From Roseomonas sp. CECT 9278 (lineage in GTDB: Bacteria; Pseudomonadota; Alphaproteobacteria; Acetobacterales; Acetobacteraceae), in NCBI RefSeq assembly GCF_918698155.1, contig NZ_CAKKLX010000002.1, positions 124,001 to 188,000 of the forward strand: a stretch of 64,000 nt of DNA, read 5' to 3'. The notes below the pieces were generated by a model. It saw only the letters and a list, made by a program, of their open reading frames with translations. It had not been told where the DNA came from and did no database searches. Positions 53,516-62,811 of this stretch are shown here, in pieces (positions within the stretch are counted from its first letter, which is position 1; every line of letters begins with the position of its first letter). Both the position numbers and the translations under genes were made by a program.

Positions 53516-54700
53516 GTGCCCACCCCCGACGACCTCGCCCCGCTCGCGGCCGACATGACCGCCTGGCGGCGCGACTTCCACCGCCACCCGGAACTGGGCT
53601 TCGAGGAAACCCGCACCGCCGGCATCGTCGCCGACCTGCTGCGCGGCTGGGGCATCGCGGTTGAAACGGGCATCGGCGAGACCGGCGTGGTCGGCACGCT
53701 CACCGGCACGCGCGGGCCGGGCGGCAACCGCGCCATCGGCCTGCGCGCCGACATGGATGCGCTGGCCATGCCGGAGATGACCGGCGCGCCCTACGCCAGC
53801 ACCACGCCCAACACGATGCATGCCTGCGGCCATGACGGGCACACCGCCATGCTGCTGGGCGCGGCGCGCTGGCTGGCGATGAATCGCGACCGCTTCGGCG
53901 GCACCGTGCAGTTCATCTTCCAGCCCGCCGAGGAATCGCGCGGCGGCGCGGCGCGCATGGTCAAGGACGGGCTGTTCGACCGCTTCCCCGTCGATGCGGT
54001 GTACGGCATGCACAACCTGCCCGGCCTGCCGCTCGGCAGCGTGGCGGTGCCCAAGGGGGCGGTGCTGGCCAGTTCCGACACCTGGGAGGTGCGCTTCCGC
54101 GGCGCCGGCGTGCATGGCGCGCGCCCGCATCTGGGCACCGATGCGCCGCTGGCGGCCGCGCAGTTCATCGCGGCGCTCCCGATGATCGTCGCGCGCGAGA
54201 TCGACCCCTTGCAGGCCGCGGTGCTGAGCGTCGGCCACATGGCCGCCGGCGCGCCCAATGCGCCCAACGTCATCCCGTCCGAGGTGTTCCTCTGCGGCAC
54301 CGCGCGCGCCTTCACCGAAGCCGTGCGCGCGCATCTGGAAGCGCGCATCGCGCAGGTCGCGCACGGCATCGCCGCGACCTGCCGCCTGCGGGCCGAACCG
54401 CGCTACATCCGTCGCATCTCGCCGACCATCAACCGCGCCGAGCAGGCCGCCGTCGCGCTGCGCGCCGCCCGCGCCGCGGTGGGCGATGCACGGGCCATGG
54501 ACGACCACCCGCCGCTCACGCCCGGCGAGGATTTCTCCGACTTCCTGGCGGAACGCCCCGGCGCCTATGTCTGGCTCGGCACCGGCGATCCGGCGCATCC
54601 CGAGGGCTTCCACCACAACCCGCATTTCGACTTCAACGACGCAGCACTGGCGCATGGCGCGGCCTTCTGGTGCGCGCTGGTGGAACAGGAACTGGCATGA
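53516..54700 (+). CDS. M20 family amidohydrolase (hippurate/N-acyl amino acid hydrolase-like)
   Basis: A 394-residue metallopeptidase. The M20D motifs are FHRHPELGFEETRTA, GLRADMDALAMPE, HACGHDGHTAMLLGAA and QPAEESRGGA, with the dimerisation domain around VRFRGAGVHGARPH and the last metal ligand in GFHHNPHFDF. It hydrolyses an N-acyl amino acid or similar amide. The GTG at 53516 has GGAGG at 53506-53510. It is coupled (ATGA) to a nucleoside hydrolase and divergent from the phosphoribosyltransferase. Confidence 0.92.
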   Translation: MPTPDDLAPLAADMTAWRRDFHRHPELGFEETRTAGIVADLLRGWGIAVETGIGETGVVGTLTGTRGPGGNRAIGLRADMDALAMPEMTGAPYASTTPNTMHACGHDGHTAMLLGAARWLAMNRDRFGGTVQFIFQPAEESRGGAARMVKDGLFDRFPVDAVYGMHNLPGLPLGSVAVPKGAVLASSDTWEVRFRGAGVHGARPHLGTDAPLAAAQFIAALPMIVAREIDPLQAAVLSVGHMAAGAPNAPNVIPSEVFLCGTARAFTEAVRAHLEARIAQVAHGIAATCRLRAEPRYIRRISPTINRAEQAAVALRAARAAVGDARAMDDHPPLTPGEDFSDFLAERPGAYVWLGTGDPAHPEGFHHNPHFDFNDAALAHGAAFWCALVEQELA

Positions 54701-55617
54701 CGCGCCGCGTCTGCATCATCGACACCGATCCCGGCACGGACGACGCCATCGCGCTGTGGCTGGCGCTCGCGGCGCCGATGCTGGACGTGCGGCTGGTGAC
54801 GGTGGCGGGCGGCAATGTCGGGCTGGCGCATACGTTGCGCAACGCGCGCGCCATCGTCGGCCTGTCGGGCCGCGTCGTGCCGGTGGTGGCGGGTGCGGAA
54901 GGCCCGCTGCTCGGCGCCTTCCGGTCGGAGACGCAGGTGCATGGCGCCGATGGCCTGGCCGGCGTGGCGCTGCCCGAGGGCCCGCCCGCCACGCCGGGCA
55001 TCGCCGCCGACGCCATCCGTGCGCTGCTGCGCGCCGAACCGCGTGTCACGCTGGTGGGCATCGGTCCCGCGACCAACCTGGCGCTGGCGCTCGCCACCGA
55101 ACCCGCGCTGGTGGATCACGTCGAGGAGATCGTGCTGATGACCGGCGCCTGGGCCGAGGGGAACATCACGCCCTCGGCCGAGTTCAACGCCTGGTCCGAT
55201 CCGGAATCGCTGGCCGTGCTGCTGGAATGCGGGCGGCCGGTGACGCTCGCGACGCTCGAGCTGACGGCGCAGGCGCTGGTGACGCCGGCGCGCATCGCCG
55301 CGCTGCGCGCGCGCGGCGGCGGGGCGTGCCTGGATGCGGCCGCGCGCATCATGGCCAGCGTGCCGGCGTCGCGCCGCTTCGGGCATCGCGGGCACCCGCT
55401 GCACGATCCCTGCGCCATCGCCTGGCTGCTGGCGCCGGGGCTGTTCAGCTCGCGCGACGTGCATGTGCATGTCGAATGCGGCGGCGTGACGCGCGGGCGC
55501 ACCGTGGTGGACCGCTGGGAGCGATCCGGCGCGGCGCCCAATGCGCGGCTGCTGGAGGCGCTGGACGCCGAGGGGTTCTTCGCGCTGCTGGGTGAATTCC
55601 TCTTCACCTTGCCGTGA
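54697..55617 (+). CDS. Inosine/uridine-preferring nucleoside hydrolase
   Basis: A 306-residue enzyme cleaving the N-glycosidic bond of ribonucleosides. The Ca-binding motif IIDTDPGTDDAIAL at the start, VTVAGGNVGL and the C-terminal HDPCAIAWLLAP are characteristic. It overlaps the amidohydrolase gene (ATGA). With the phosphoribosyltransferase nearby, a nucleoside-salvage role is likely, which is inference. Confidence 0.92.
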   Translation: MTRRVCIIDTDPGTDDAIALWLALAAPMLDVRLVTVAGGNVGLAHTLRNARAIVGLSGRVVPVVAGAEGPLLGAFRSETQVHGADGLAGVALPEGPPATPGIAADAIRALLRAEPRVTLVGIGPATNLALALATEPALVDHVEEIVLMTGAWAEGNITPSAEFNAWSDPESLAVLLECGRPVTLATLELTAQALVTPARIAALRARGGGACLDAAARIMASVPASRRFGHRGHPLHDPCAIAWLLAPGLFSSRDVHVHVECGGVTRGRTVVDRWERSGAAPNARLLEALDAEGFFALLGEFLFTLP

Positions 55618-55797
55618 CTCGGGCGCGCTTCACGGTTTGTTAAGCGCAGTCTCCGCAAATGGTTGCGAGGGCCCGAACCGCTCCCCCCGATGCGCCGATG
55701 GCGCCGGTGGCGGCCAAGGGACCGCTCTGCGGCTGGCAGGATGCCTGGCCTCCACCCCCTCGCGCGCCGTGCGGCGCGCGTCCTCGGAGACCTGACA

Positions 55798-55983
55798 ATG
55801 GTGAAGACGTTCGTGGCGCGCCTGTCCGCGCTGAAGGCCGATACGCGTGGCGTGACGGCGATGGAATACGGCCTGATCGCCGCCTTCATCGCGGTGGCGA
55901 TCATCGGCGGGCTGACGCTGCTGGGCGGCAACCTGGATGCGATGCTGAACGGCATCGCCGCGAAGTTCGTGGCGCCGACCTGA
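55798..55983 (+). CDS. flp: Flp-type pilin
   Basis: A 61-residue Flp/Fap pilin. The prepilin peptidase site lies in TRGVTAMEYGLIAA, with the Glu-Tyr pair of the Flp motif, and a hydrophobic helix follows (residues 19-42). Processed by CpaA (next gene) and assembled by the Tad machinery. GGAGA precedes the ATG. A strong hairpin right after the gene may raise pilin mRNA over the downstream genes. Confidence 0.92.
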   Translation: MVKTFVARLSALKADTRGVTAMEYGLIAAFIAVAIIGGLTLLGGNLDAMLNGIAAKFVAPT

Positions 55984-55990
55984 TGCGGGC

Positions 55991-56019
55991 GGGGCGGCGG
56001 GAGAAGGACCCGCCGCCCC
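55991..56019 (+). terminator. 11-bp hairpin between pilin and cpaA
   Basis: GGGGCGGCGGG and CCCGCCGCCCC form a perfect stem with a 7-base AGAAGGA loop, 7 bp after the pilin stop, followed by TTG. It is a likely partial terminator or mRNA-end stabiliser giving excess pilin transcript. Confidence 0.6.
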
Positions 56020-56072
56020 TTGCCGCAGGCCGGCCGGCGTAGCGTTAAACACTTCCTTCACGGGGGCCCGCG

Positions 56073-56597
56073 ATGATCCCGGCGATGGTCCCGAACACCC
56101 TCCAGATCCTGTCGGATGGCGCCATGCTCGCGGCGATCGGCGCGCTTGGCGTGGCGGCGCTGCGCGACGTGGCGTGTCGCGAGATTCCCAACCGGGTCGT
56201 CGCCGCGGTGGCGCTGGCCGGCGTGCTGCGCCAGGTCGCGTTCGGCGCGCCGGTGATGGCGGCGTCGGTCGCCGCCGGCGTGCTGCTGGCCGCCGGCGCG
56301 CTGTGGTTGCGCGGGCTGCTCGGCGGTGGCGACGTGAAGCTGCTGGCGGCGGCCAGCCTGCTGGTGCCGGCCGCGGCGGTGCCCGCCCTGCTGCTGGCGG
56401 TGGCGCTGTGCGGCGGCGTGCTGGCGGCGCTGCATCTGGGCCTGCGCGGGCGCATCGCGGTGCCGCGGCACGCCGATGGCGCCTGGCGCCGGATCCTGCG
56501 CTGCGAGGCCTGGCGCATCCGTCGCGGCGCGCCGCTGCCCTATGGCGTGGCGATCGCCCTGGGCGCGGTTGTCGCCATGACCCGGCCGGGGGCCTGA
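56073..56597 (+). CDS. cpaA: Prepilin peptidase CpaA/TadV
   Basis: A 174-residue inner-membrane aspartyl protease of the type IV prepilin peptidase family. The two catalytic aspartates are in AALRDVACREIPN (near residue 32) and GLLGGGDVKLLAA (near residue 86). Several membrane segments surround them. It cleaves the Flp leader encoded just upstream. Confidence 0.9.
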   Translation: MIPAMVPNTLQILSDGAMLAAIGALGVAALRDVACREIPNRVVAAVALAGVLRQVAFGAPVMAASVAAGVLLAAGALWLRGLLGGGDVKLLAAASLLVPAAAVPALLLAVALCGGVLAALHLGLRGRIAVPRHADGAWRRILRCEAWRIRRGAPLPYGVAIALGAVVAMTRPGA

Positions 56598-56601
56598 ACC
56601 G

Positions 56602-57468
56602 ATGGCGATGCGCCTGGTGCTGATCGTGGTGGTGATCATCGGCGTGGCCGGGCTCGGGCTGCTGGGCGTGGTCGCGCTGGCGCCCACGCCGCCGCCGCCC
56701 GCCACCACGGCCGCCGCGCCGGCGGCGCGCATCAGCCTGCTGGTTGCCGCGCGCGCCGTGCAGGCCGGCACGCTGCTGAAGCCCGAGGACCTGGGCGCGC
56801 GCGAATTCCCCACCGAGGACCTGCCCGCCGGCGCGATGCGCGATTCGCCCGAGGCGCGCGTCGAGATGATCGGCGCCATGGTGCGCCGGACGCTGGCGCA
56901 GGGCGACGTGCTGCGCCTCGATGCCGTGCTGCGGCCTGGCGAGAACGGCTTCCTGGCCGCCGTGCTGGCGCCGGGGATGCGCGCGGTGACGGTCGGCGTG
57001 GATGCGGTGACCGGCACGGCCGGGCTGATCTGGCCCGGCGACCGTGTCGACGTGATCCTGACCCAGGCCTTCGACGAGAACGACATCGCGCCGGCGCGCC
57101 GGGTGGCCGGTGAGACGGTGCTGGCGGCCGCGCGCGTCATCGCGGTCGATCGCCACCTGGTGCAGGGCATGCAGCCGGCCGCGGTCGGCGACAGCCTGCG
57201 CGAGAGCAACCGCACCGTCACCATCGAGGTGACGCCCGAACAGGCGACGCGCGTGGCCGTCGCGACGCGGCTCGGGCGGTTGTCGCTCGCGCTGCGCGCG
57301 GCCGGCACGGCGGTCGAGGAAACCATCGCGCAGCGCCCGGTCTGGGGCGGCGATGTCAGTGGCGCCTTCGCGCCGGCCGGCGCCACCGCGGCGACCGCGA
57401 CCGGTTCGGGCGCGCGCATCCGCGTCTTCGGAGGCCCAGGACGGGTCGAGGAGATCCAGTTCCGATGA
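56602..57468 (+). CDS. cpaB: Flp pilus assembly protein CpaB
   Basis: A 288-residue protein with one N-terminal membrane segment (residues 4-27) and an SAF-type domain (LLVAARAVQAGTLLKPEDL near residue 46), followed by the CpaB core with VTVGVDAVTGTAGLIWPGDRVDVILTQ. It is a periplasmic/inner-membrane part of the Tad system that works with the secretin. Coupled to cpaC by ATGA. Confidence 0.92.
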   Translation: MAMRLVLIVVVIIGVAGLGLLGVVALAPTPPPPATTAAAPAARISLLVAARAVQAGTLLKPEDLGAREFPTEDLPAGAMRDSPEARVEMIGAMVRRTLAQGDVLRLDAVLRPGENGFLAAVLAPGMRAVTVGVDAVTGTAGLIWPGDRVDVILTQAFDENDIAPARRVAGETVLAAARVIAVDRHLVQGMQPAAVGDSLRESNRTVTIEVTPEQATRVAVATRLGRLSLALRAAGTAVEETIAQRPVWGGDVSGAFAPAGATAATATGSGARIRVFGGPGRVEEIQFR

Positions 57469-58925
57469 ATCACCGCATCCTTCGCGCCGCCCTGGCCTGC
57501 ACGGCCGCCCTGGCGGCGTGGCCGGCGGCGGCGCAGACCGATCCGCAAGGGGCGCTGCCGGTCGTGCAGTCGCCGCCCGGCCTGCGCGTGGAACGCATGT
57601 CGCTGGAGGCCGGCACCGGGCGCGTGCTGGTGCTCTCCGCACCCGCCGCGAGCCTGTTCGCCGCCGATCCGCGCATCGCCGAGATGCGCCCGGCCAGCCC
57701 CACCAGCGTCTTCGTGTTCGGGGTGGCGCCGGGGCGTACCACGCTCGCCGCCATGGACGCGGCGGGGCTGCCGCTGGTGCAGTGGGAAGTCACGGTGCGG
57801 CCCTCGGCGTTCCTGCTGTCGGACCTGCAATCGGCGCTGCGCCGGGCGTTTCCGGGCAATCGCAGCCTGCGCGTGGAATCCGGCCCGGGCGGCCTGGTCG
57901 TGAGCGGCACGGTCGCAGCACCCGCCGATGCGGATCGGGCGCAGACGCTGATCCGATCGCGCGTCGAGGACCAGCGGCTGCCGATCGACAACCGCATCGC
58001 GGTCACTGGCGTCACGCAGGTGAACCTGCGCGTGCGGGTGGCGGAAGTCTCGCGCGAGGTGACGCGCCAGCTCGGCGTGAACTGGCAGGCGCTGGGCAAT
58101 ATCGGGCGGATCGGCACGGCGATCGGTGGGCCGGCGGGCATCGCCGCCGAGACCTTCAACTTCGCCTTCGACCGCACCGCGCCGTCCGACCGCATCGGCC
58201 TGGGCTTCCGCACCGGCAATGCGGAGCTGCGCGACATCAATGCCATCATCGATGCGCTGGCGCAGGACCGGCTGGTGACCATCCTGGCCGAGCCGAACCT
58301 GACCGCGACATCGGGCGAGACGGCGTCCTTCCTGGCCGGCGGCGAATTCCCCATCCCGGTGTCGCAGCGCGAGAACCAGGTCACCATCGAGTTCAAGCAG
58401 TTCGGCGTGGGCCTCGCCTTCGTGCCGACGGTGCTGTCGGACGGGCGGATCTCCTTCCGCGTCAGGTCCGAGGTCAGCGAGCTGTCCGACCAGGGCGCGG
58501 TGCGGCTGCTCTCGGGCAACAACAACACCATCACCGTGCCGGCGCTGACGGTGCGGCGCGCCGAGACGACGGTCGAGCTCGGCTCGGGCCAGGCCTTCGC
58601 GATCGCCGGGCTGCTGCAGGATACGTCGCGCCAGACCGGGCGCGCGCTGCCCTATGCGGGGGAGGTGCCGATCCTGGGCGCGCTGTTCCGCTCCGACCGC
58701 TTCCAGCGCAACGAGACGGAGCTGGTCATCATCATCACGCCCTACCTGGTGCGGCCGGCCGAGAGCCCGCGCGCCATCGTGGCGCCGACCGATGGCTACG
58801 TGCCGCCGAACGACGTGGAACGCATCCTGCTGCTGCGCCAGACCGGGCGGCAGCCCAACCGCGCCGCGCCACCGGCGCCGCCGGCGCGCAACCTGTCGGG
58901 CATTCCCGGCTTCGTGCTGGATTGA
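57465..58925 (+). CDS. cpaC: Outer-membrane secretin CpaC/RcpA
   Basis: A 486-residue secretin. The signal peptide ends near AWPAAAQT; a BON-like domain sits around residues 135-180; the secretin domain contains FLAGGEFPIPVSQRENQ and FGVGLAFVPTVLSDGRISFRV. The C-terminus has the usual LVIIITPYLVRP. It forms the outer-membrane pore for pilus extrusion. Confidence 0.94.
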   Translation: MNHRILRAALACTAALAAWPAAAQTDPQGALPVVQSPPGLRVERMSLEAGTGRVLVLSAPAASLFAADPRIAEMRPASPTSVFVFGVAPGRTTLAAMDAAGLPLVQWEVTVRPSAFLLSDLQSALRRAFPGNRSLRVESGPGGLVVSGTVAAPADADRAQTLIRSRVEDQRLPIDNRIAVTGVTQVNLRVRVAEVSREVTRQLGVNWQALGNIGRIGTAIGGPAGIAAETFNFAFDRTAPSDRIGLGFRTGNAELRDINAIIDALAQDRLVTILAEPNLTATSGETASFLAGGEFPIPVSQRENQVTIEFKQFGVGLAFVPTVLSDGRISFRVRSEVSELSDQGAVRLLSGNNNTITVPALTVRRAETTVELGSGQAFAIAGLLQDTSRQTGRALPYAGEVPILGALFRSDRFQRNETELVIIITPYLVRPAESPRAIVAPTDGYVPPNDVERILLLRQTGRQPNRAAPPAPPARNLSGIPGFVLD

Positions 58926-58933
58926 GGCAGGCC

Positions 58934-59245
58934 ATGATGCGTCGCGCGGTGGTCCTGGTGCTGTTGCTCGGTGGCTGCGAGCAGATCGATCCCTACACGC
59001 GCGAGGGCGCCTGGCGCCCGCTGCGCGCCAACGAGGCGAACCTGCGCATCCATGTCGCCGATCCGGCGATGCTGGACCGCGGCGTGGATGATCCGCGCGC
59101 CGATGGCGCGGTGACGGCGGCGGCGGTGCATCGCTATCGCACCGACCGGGTGAAGCCGCTGGCGGCCTCGGGCGTGGCGCGCATCCAGGCGACGGGGGCG
59201 GGCGGTGCCGCGGCCCCCGGAGGCGGTGGCGATGGCGGGCGTTGA
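58934..59245 (+). CDS. Short CpaD-like pilus lipoprotein
   Basis: A 103-residue lipoprotein with lipobox VLLLGGC, then a motif-poor acidic/basic region (PYTREGAWRPLRANEANLRIHVADP) and a Gly/Ala tail. It occupies the CpaD slot between cpaC and cpaE. CpaD proteins are usually about twice as long, so this is either a reduced form or an unrelated small pilotin. Two ATGs lie in tandem (58934 and 58937). It overlaps the cpaE start. Confidence 0.7.
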   Translation: MMRRAVVLVLLLGGCEQIDPYTREGAWRPLRANEANLRIHVADPAMLDRGVDDPRADGAVTAAAVHRYRTDRVKPLAASGVARIQATGAGGAAAPGGGGDGGR

Positions 59246-60473
59246 CGGTCCCGATCGCGTCGCGCCTGGCGGCGCGCAATCCAGCGCGGCGGCCGCCGAC
59301 CGCGCGCCGCTGATCGCCTTCGTCACCGACGCCGACAGCGACGCGATCCTGCGCGAGACGCTGCTGGCCGAGATGGGCGAGGGGGCCGAGGTCCGCCGCG
59401 GCGACATCGTGGCGGCGACCAAGGCGCTGAAGCGCAGCAACACGCCGCTGGCGCTGGTGGTGGATGTCTCGGGTGTCGAGCAGCCGCTGACGGCGCTCGA
59501 GGAACTGGCGCTGGTGGTCGAACCCGACGTGCGCGTGCTGGTGATCGGCGAACGCCAGGATGCCGCCTTCTATCGCCAGCTCACCCGCGGCCTGGGCGTG
59601 CTGGAATACCTGTTCAAGCCGCTGACCCAGGAGATGGTGGCGCGCCACCTGCTGCCCTATCTGCGGCAGGGCAGCACGCAGCGCGACGTCCATCTGCGCG
59701 GCGGGCGCGTGATCACCGTGACCGGCGTGCGCGGCGGCGTCGGCGCCACCACCATCGCCGCCAACCTGGCCTGGCACCTGGGTGAGGAAGCCCGCCGCCA
59801 CACCGTGCTGTTCGACGCCGACCTGCATGCCGGCGCCGCGGCGCTGCTGCTGGGCGCGCGCACCACCAACGGCCTGCGCGCCGCGCTGGAACATCCCGAG
59901 CGGGTGGACGAGCTGTTCGTCGAGCGCACCGCGCAGCCGGTCGGCGAGCGCCTGCACGTGCTGGCCGCCGAGGAAAAGCCGGGCGACGCGGTGAAGGCCC
60001 AGCCCGGCGCCGCGGCGCGCCTGATCACCATGCTGCGCCGGCGCTACAATTTCGTCGTGGTGGACCTGCCGGCGCGCAGCGCCCCCGCGGCGCGCGAGGT
60101 GCTGGACATGGCGCACCAGCGCATCCTGGTGACCGATCCTTCCCTGGCCGGCGCGCGGGAGATGCTGCGCTACGGCGCCATTCCGAACGCGCCGACGCAG
60201 TCGCGCCGTGCCGTCACCGTGCTGAACTGCGTCGGCCAGCCGGGCCTGCTGACCGCCGCGCAGGTCAAGGAGGCGATGGGCGAGGATCCCGACCTGGTGA
60301 TCCCGTGGCTGCCCAAGGTGGTGCCCGCCGCGGCCGACCTGGGCGAGGCCGCCGGGGCGAAGCGCGGCCCCTTCCGCACCGCGCTGCTGAAGCTGGTGCA
60401 GGAAGTCGCCTCGATCCGCGCCGAGGGCGAGGAGCAGGAGAAGCGGGGGCTGTTCAAGCGATGGTTCCGCTAG
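59232..60473 (+). CDS. cpaE: Pilus assembly ATPase CpaE/TadZ
   Basis: A 413-residue protein. The N-terminal ~130 residues resemble an atypical receiver domain, followed by a MinD/ParA-type ATPase with the deviant Walker A in VTGVRGGVGATTIAANLA (near residue 165). It localises the Tad apparatus, often to a pole. GGAGG at 59219-59223 favours the ATG at 59232 over 59205. The stop overlaps cpaF by 13 bases. Confidence 0.92.
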   Translation: MAGVDGPDRVAPGGAQSSAAAADRAPLIAFVTDADSDAILRETLLAEMGEGAEVRRGDIVAATKALKRSNTPLALVVDVSGVEQPLTALEELALVVEPDVRVLVIGERQDAAFYRQLTRGLGVLEYLFKPLTQEMVARHLLPYLRQGSTQRDVHLRGGRVITVTGVRGGVGATTIAANLAWHLGEEARRHTVLFDADLHAGAAALLLGARTTNGLRAALEHPERVDELFVERTAQPVGERLHVLAAEEKPGDAVKAQPGAAARLITMLRRRYNFVVVDLPARSAPAAREVLDMAHQRILVTDPSLAGAREMLRYGAIPNAPTQSRRAVTVLNCVGQPGLLTAAQVKEAMGEDPDLVIPWLPKVVPAAADLGEAAGAKRGPFRTALLKLVQEVASIRAEGEEQEKRGLFKRWFR

Positions 60474-61858
60474 ACAACGCCGCGCCCGCCTTCGGGCGGC
60501 TGGTCCGCAAGGATGTCGCGACGGCGGCGCCGCCCGCCTTGCCCGAGGCGCCGCCGCCCGAGGCCCCGGTCGCGCAGACCGCGGCGCTGACCCCGGTGCA
60601 GCGGCAGAAGCAGGAATTGCGGACGCTGTGCCTTGCGCGTATCGACCCGGCCTCGGTCGCGGCGCTTCCGCAGGAGGCGCTGTTCGCCGAGGTCGAGCGC
60701 ATGATCGCCGAGATCGCCGACGGCCAGCGCATCGGCCTGTCGGCGCGCGAGCAGCGCGAGGTCGCGGCCGAGCTGGTCGACGACATGCTGGGGCTGGGCC
60801 CGCTGGCGCCACTGCTGGAGGACGAGACCGTCACCGACATCATGGTGAATGGCCCGTTCCGCGTATTCATCGAGCAGAAGGGGCGCCTCACGCAATCGAA
60901 CGTGCGCTTCCGCGATGGCACGCACCTGGCCGGCATCGCGCAGCGCATCGCGGCGCAGATCGGCCGGCGCATCGATGAAAGCAGCCCGATGGTGGATGCG
61001 CGCCTGCCCGACGGGTCGCGCGTCAACATCATCTTTCCGCCGCTGTCGTTGCTCGGCCCCTGCCTGTCGATCCGCAAATTCGCCAAGCGCAAGATCGACT
61101 TCCAGCAGATGGTGAAGAACGGGTCGATCCCGCCGGCCATGGGCCGCGTGCTGGAAATCGCCTCGCGCGCACGGCTGAACGTGATCGTCTCGGGCGGCAC
61201 GGGGTCGGGCAAGACCACCATGCTGAACGCGCTGTCGCGGCTGATCGACCCGACCGAACGCATCGTCACCTGCGAGGATGCCGCCGAGCTTCAGTTGCAG
61301 CAGCCGCATGTCATCCCGCTGGAGACGCGCCCGGCCAACCTGGAGGGCCGCGGGGAGGTCACGCAGCGCGACCTGGTGAAGAACGCGCTGCGCATGCGGC
61401 CAGACCGCATCATCCTGGGCGAGTGTCGTGGCGCCGAGGCCTTCGACATGCTCCAGGCCATGAACACCGGCCATGACGGGTCGATGTCCACCATCCACGC
61501 CAATACCACGCGCGATGCCGTCACCCGCATCGAGAACATGGTGCTGATGGGCCAGACCGCGCTGCCGGCGCGCGCCATCCGCCAGCAGATCGTCTCCGCC
61601 GTGGACCTGATCATCCAGATCGAGCGCATGCGCGACGGCGTGCGCCGCGTCACGCAATTGACCGAGGTGTGCGGGCTGGAGGGCGAGGTCGTCGTGCTGA
61701 ACGACATCTTCCAGTGGGAGTACGAGGGCGAGGACCCCGGCGGCAAGCTGCGCGGCATCTACCGCATGAGCCGCGCACGCCCGGGATTCGCGCCGCGGCT
61801 GTCGTATTTCGGGCTGGAGCGCGCCTGGTATGCCGCGCTGGAGGAGGAGGAGGCATGA
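60461..61858 (+). CDS. cpaF: Pilus secretion ATPase CpaF/TadA
   Basis: A 465-residue type II/IV secretion ATPase. Walker A is VIVSGGTGSGKTTML, the Asp box and Walker B are at VTCEDAAELQL and PDRIILGECRGAEAFD, and the His box is GHDGSMSTIHANT. An N-terminal Pro/Ala-rich stretch of ~40 residues precedes the N-domain. It powers Flp pilus assembly. Coupled to tadB by ATGA. Confidence 0.96.
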   Translation: MVPLDNAAPAFGRLVRKDVATAAPPALPEAPPPEAPVAQTAALTPVQRQKQELRTLCLARIDPASVAALPQEALFAEVERMIAEIADGQRIGLSAREQREVAAELVDDMLGLGPLAPLLEDETVTDIMVNGPFRVFIEQKGRLTQSNVRFRDGTHLAGIAQRIAAQIGRRIDESSPMVDARLPDGSRVNIIFPPLSLLGPCLSIRKFAKRKIDFQQMVKNGSIPPAMGRVLEIASRARLNVIVSGGTGSGKTTMLNALSRLIDPTERIVTCEDAAELQLQQPHVIPLETRPANLEGRGEVTQRDLVKNALRMRPDRIILGECRGAEAFDMLQAMNTGHDGSMSTIHANTTRDAVTRIENMVLMGQTALPARAIRQQIVSAVDLIIQIERMRDGVRRVTQLTEVCGLEGEVVVLNDIFQWEYEGEDPGGKLRGIYRMSRARPGFAPRLSYFGLERAWYAALEEEEA

Positions 61859-62811
61859 CGCCGCTGCTCCTCGCGCTGCTGGTCGGCATCGGGCTGGCCT
61901 TCTGGGGCCTGCACACGACCGGCAGCAAGGGGCGCGGGCGGCGGCTCGCGGCGCGCTTCGCGGCGCATTCGCTGCCCCATGCGCGGGTGCGGATGGCCAG
62001 CCGCCTGGCGCAGCGCGCCCCGCAGGCCAGCCTGATCCGCATGCCCGCGCCGCTGGAGGCGAGGTTGTCGGCGGTGTTCGGCTGGGATTCCGAACGGCTC
62101 GACCAGTATCCGCTGGCGCCGACGCTGATGGTGCTGCTGGCGGCGCTGCCGGCGGTGGCGGGCGGCGCCTATGTGGCGAAGCTGGCGGGGCCGGCCGGCT
62201 GGTTCGCGACCGTCGTGATCTGGGTGATGGTGGCGCGCTGGGTCTTCGCCTCGATCCACCGCAAGCGTGCGGATGCGCTCTACAAGCAGTTGCCGGATGC
62301 GCTCGGGATGGTGGTGCGGGCGGTGCGCGCCGGCATCCCGGTGGTCGAGGCCTTGCGCACGGTCGGGCGCGAGATCCCGGACCCGACCGGCGCGGAGTTC
62401 CGCCGGCTGTCCGACCAGCTGGCCATCGGCATCACCATGGAGGATGCGCTGAAGCGCCTGGCGCGGCGGTCGGGCCTGCCGGAATACCGCTTCTTCGCCG
62501 TCTCGCTGACCTTGCAGAACAGTGCGGGCGGCAACCTGACCGAGACGCTCGACAACCTGGCGGATGTGGTCCGCAAGCGCGTCGCGACGCGCCAGCGCGG
62601 CCATGCGCTGGCCTCCCAGGCGCGGGCCAGCGCGTATGTGCTGTCGGCCGTGCCGGTCTTCGCGGCCTCGGCGCTGCTGCTGATCAACCCGCGCTACGTG
62701 CTGGTGCTGTTCAACGACCCGCGCGGCAACATCGTGCTGGCCTGCGCGATCGCCTCGCTGGCGACCGGGCTCGGCACCATGAAGGCGATCATCCGGCGGA
62801 GCCTGTCGTGA
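61855..62811 (+). CDS. tadB: Pilus inner-membrane platform protein TadB
   Basis: A 318-residue T2SF-domain membrane protein. Hydrophobic segments lie near residues 4-20, 84-100, 105-130 and at the C-terminus; the GspF domain contains LPDALGMVVRAVRAGIPVVEAL and FFAVSLTLQNSAGGNLTETLDNL. With TadC it forms the assembly platform. Coupled to cpaF (ATGA) and tadC (GTGA). Confidence 0.93.
   Translation: MTPLLLALLVGIGLAFWGLHTTGSKGRGRRLAARFAAHSLPHARVRMASRLAQRAPQASLIRMPAPLEARLSAVFGWDSERLDQYPLAPTLMVLLAALPAVAGGAYVAKLAGPAGWFATVVIWVMVARWVFASIHRKRADALYKQLPDALGMVVRAVRAGIPVVEALRTVGREIPDPTGAEFRRLSDQLAIGITMEDALKRLARRSGLPEYRFFAVSLTLQNSAGGNLTETLDNLADVVRKRVATRQRGHALASQARASAYVLSAVPVFAASALLLINPRYVLVLFNDPRGNIVLACAIASLATGLGTMKAIIRRSLS

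Noticed and set aside
56058-60812. 1584-codon open frame on the minus strand opposite the tad genes
   Set aside because: It is a shadow produced by high GC: Arg/His/Gln/Pro-rich low-complexity product antisense to cpaA-cpaF, which are clearly real.
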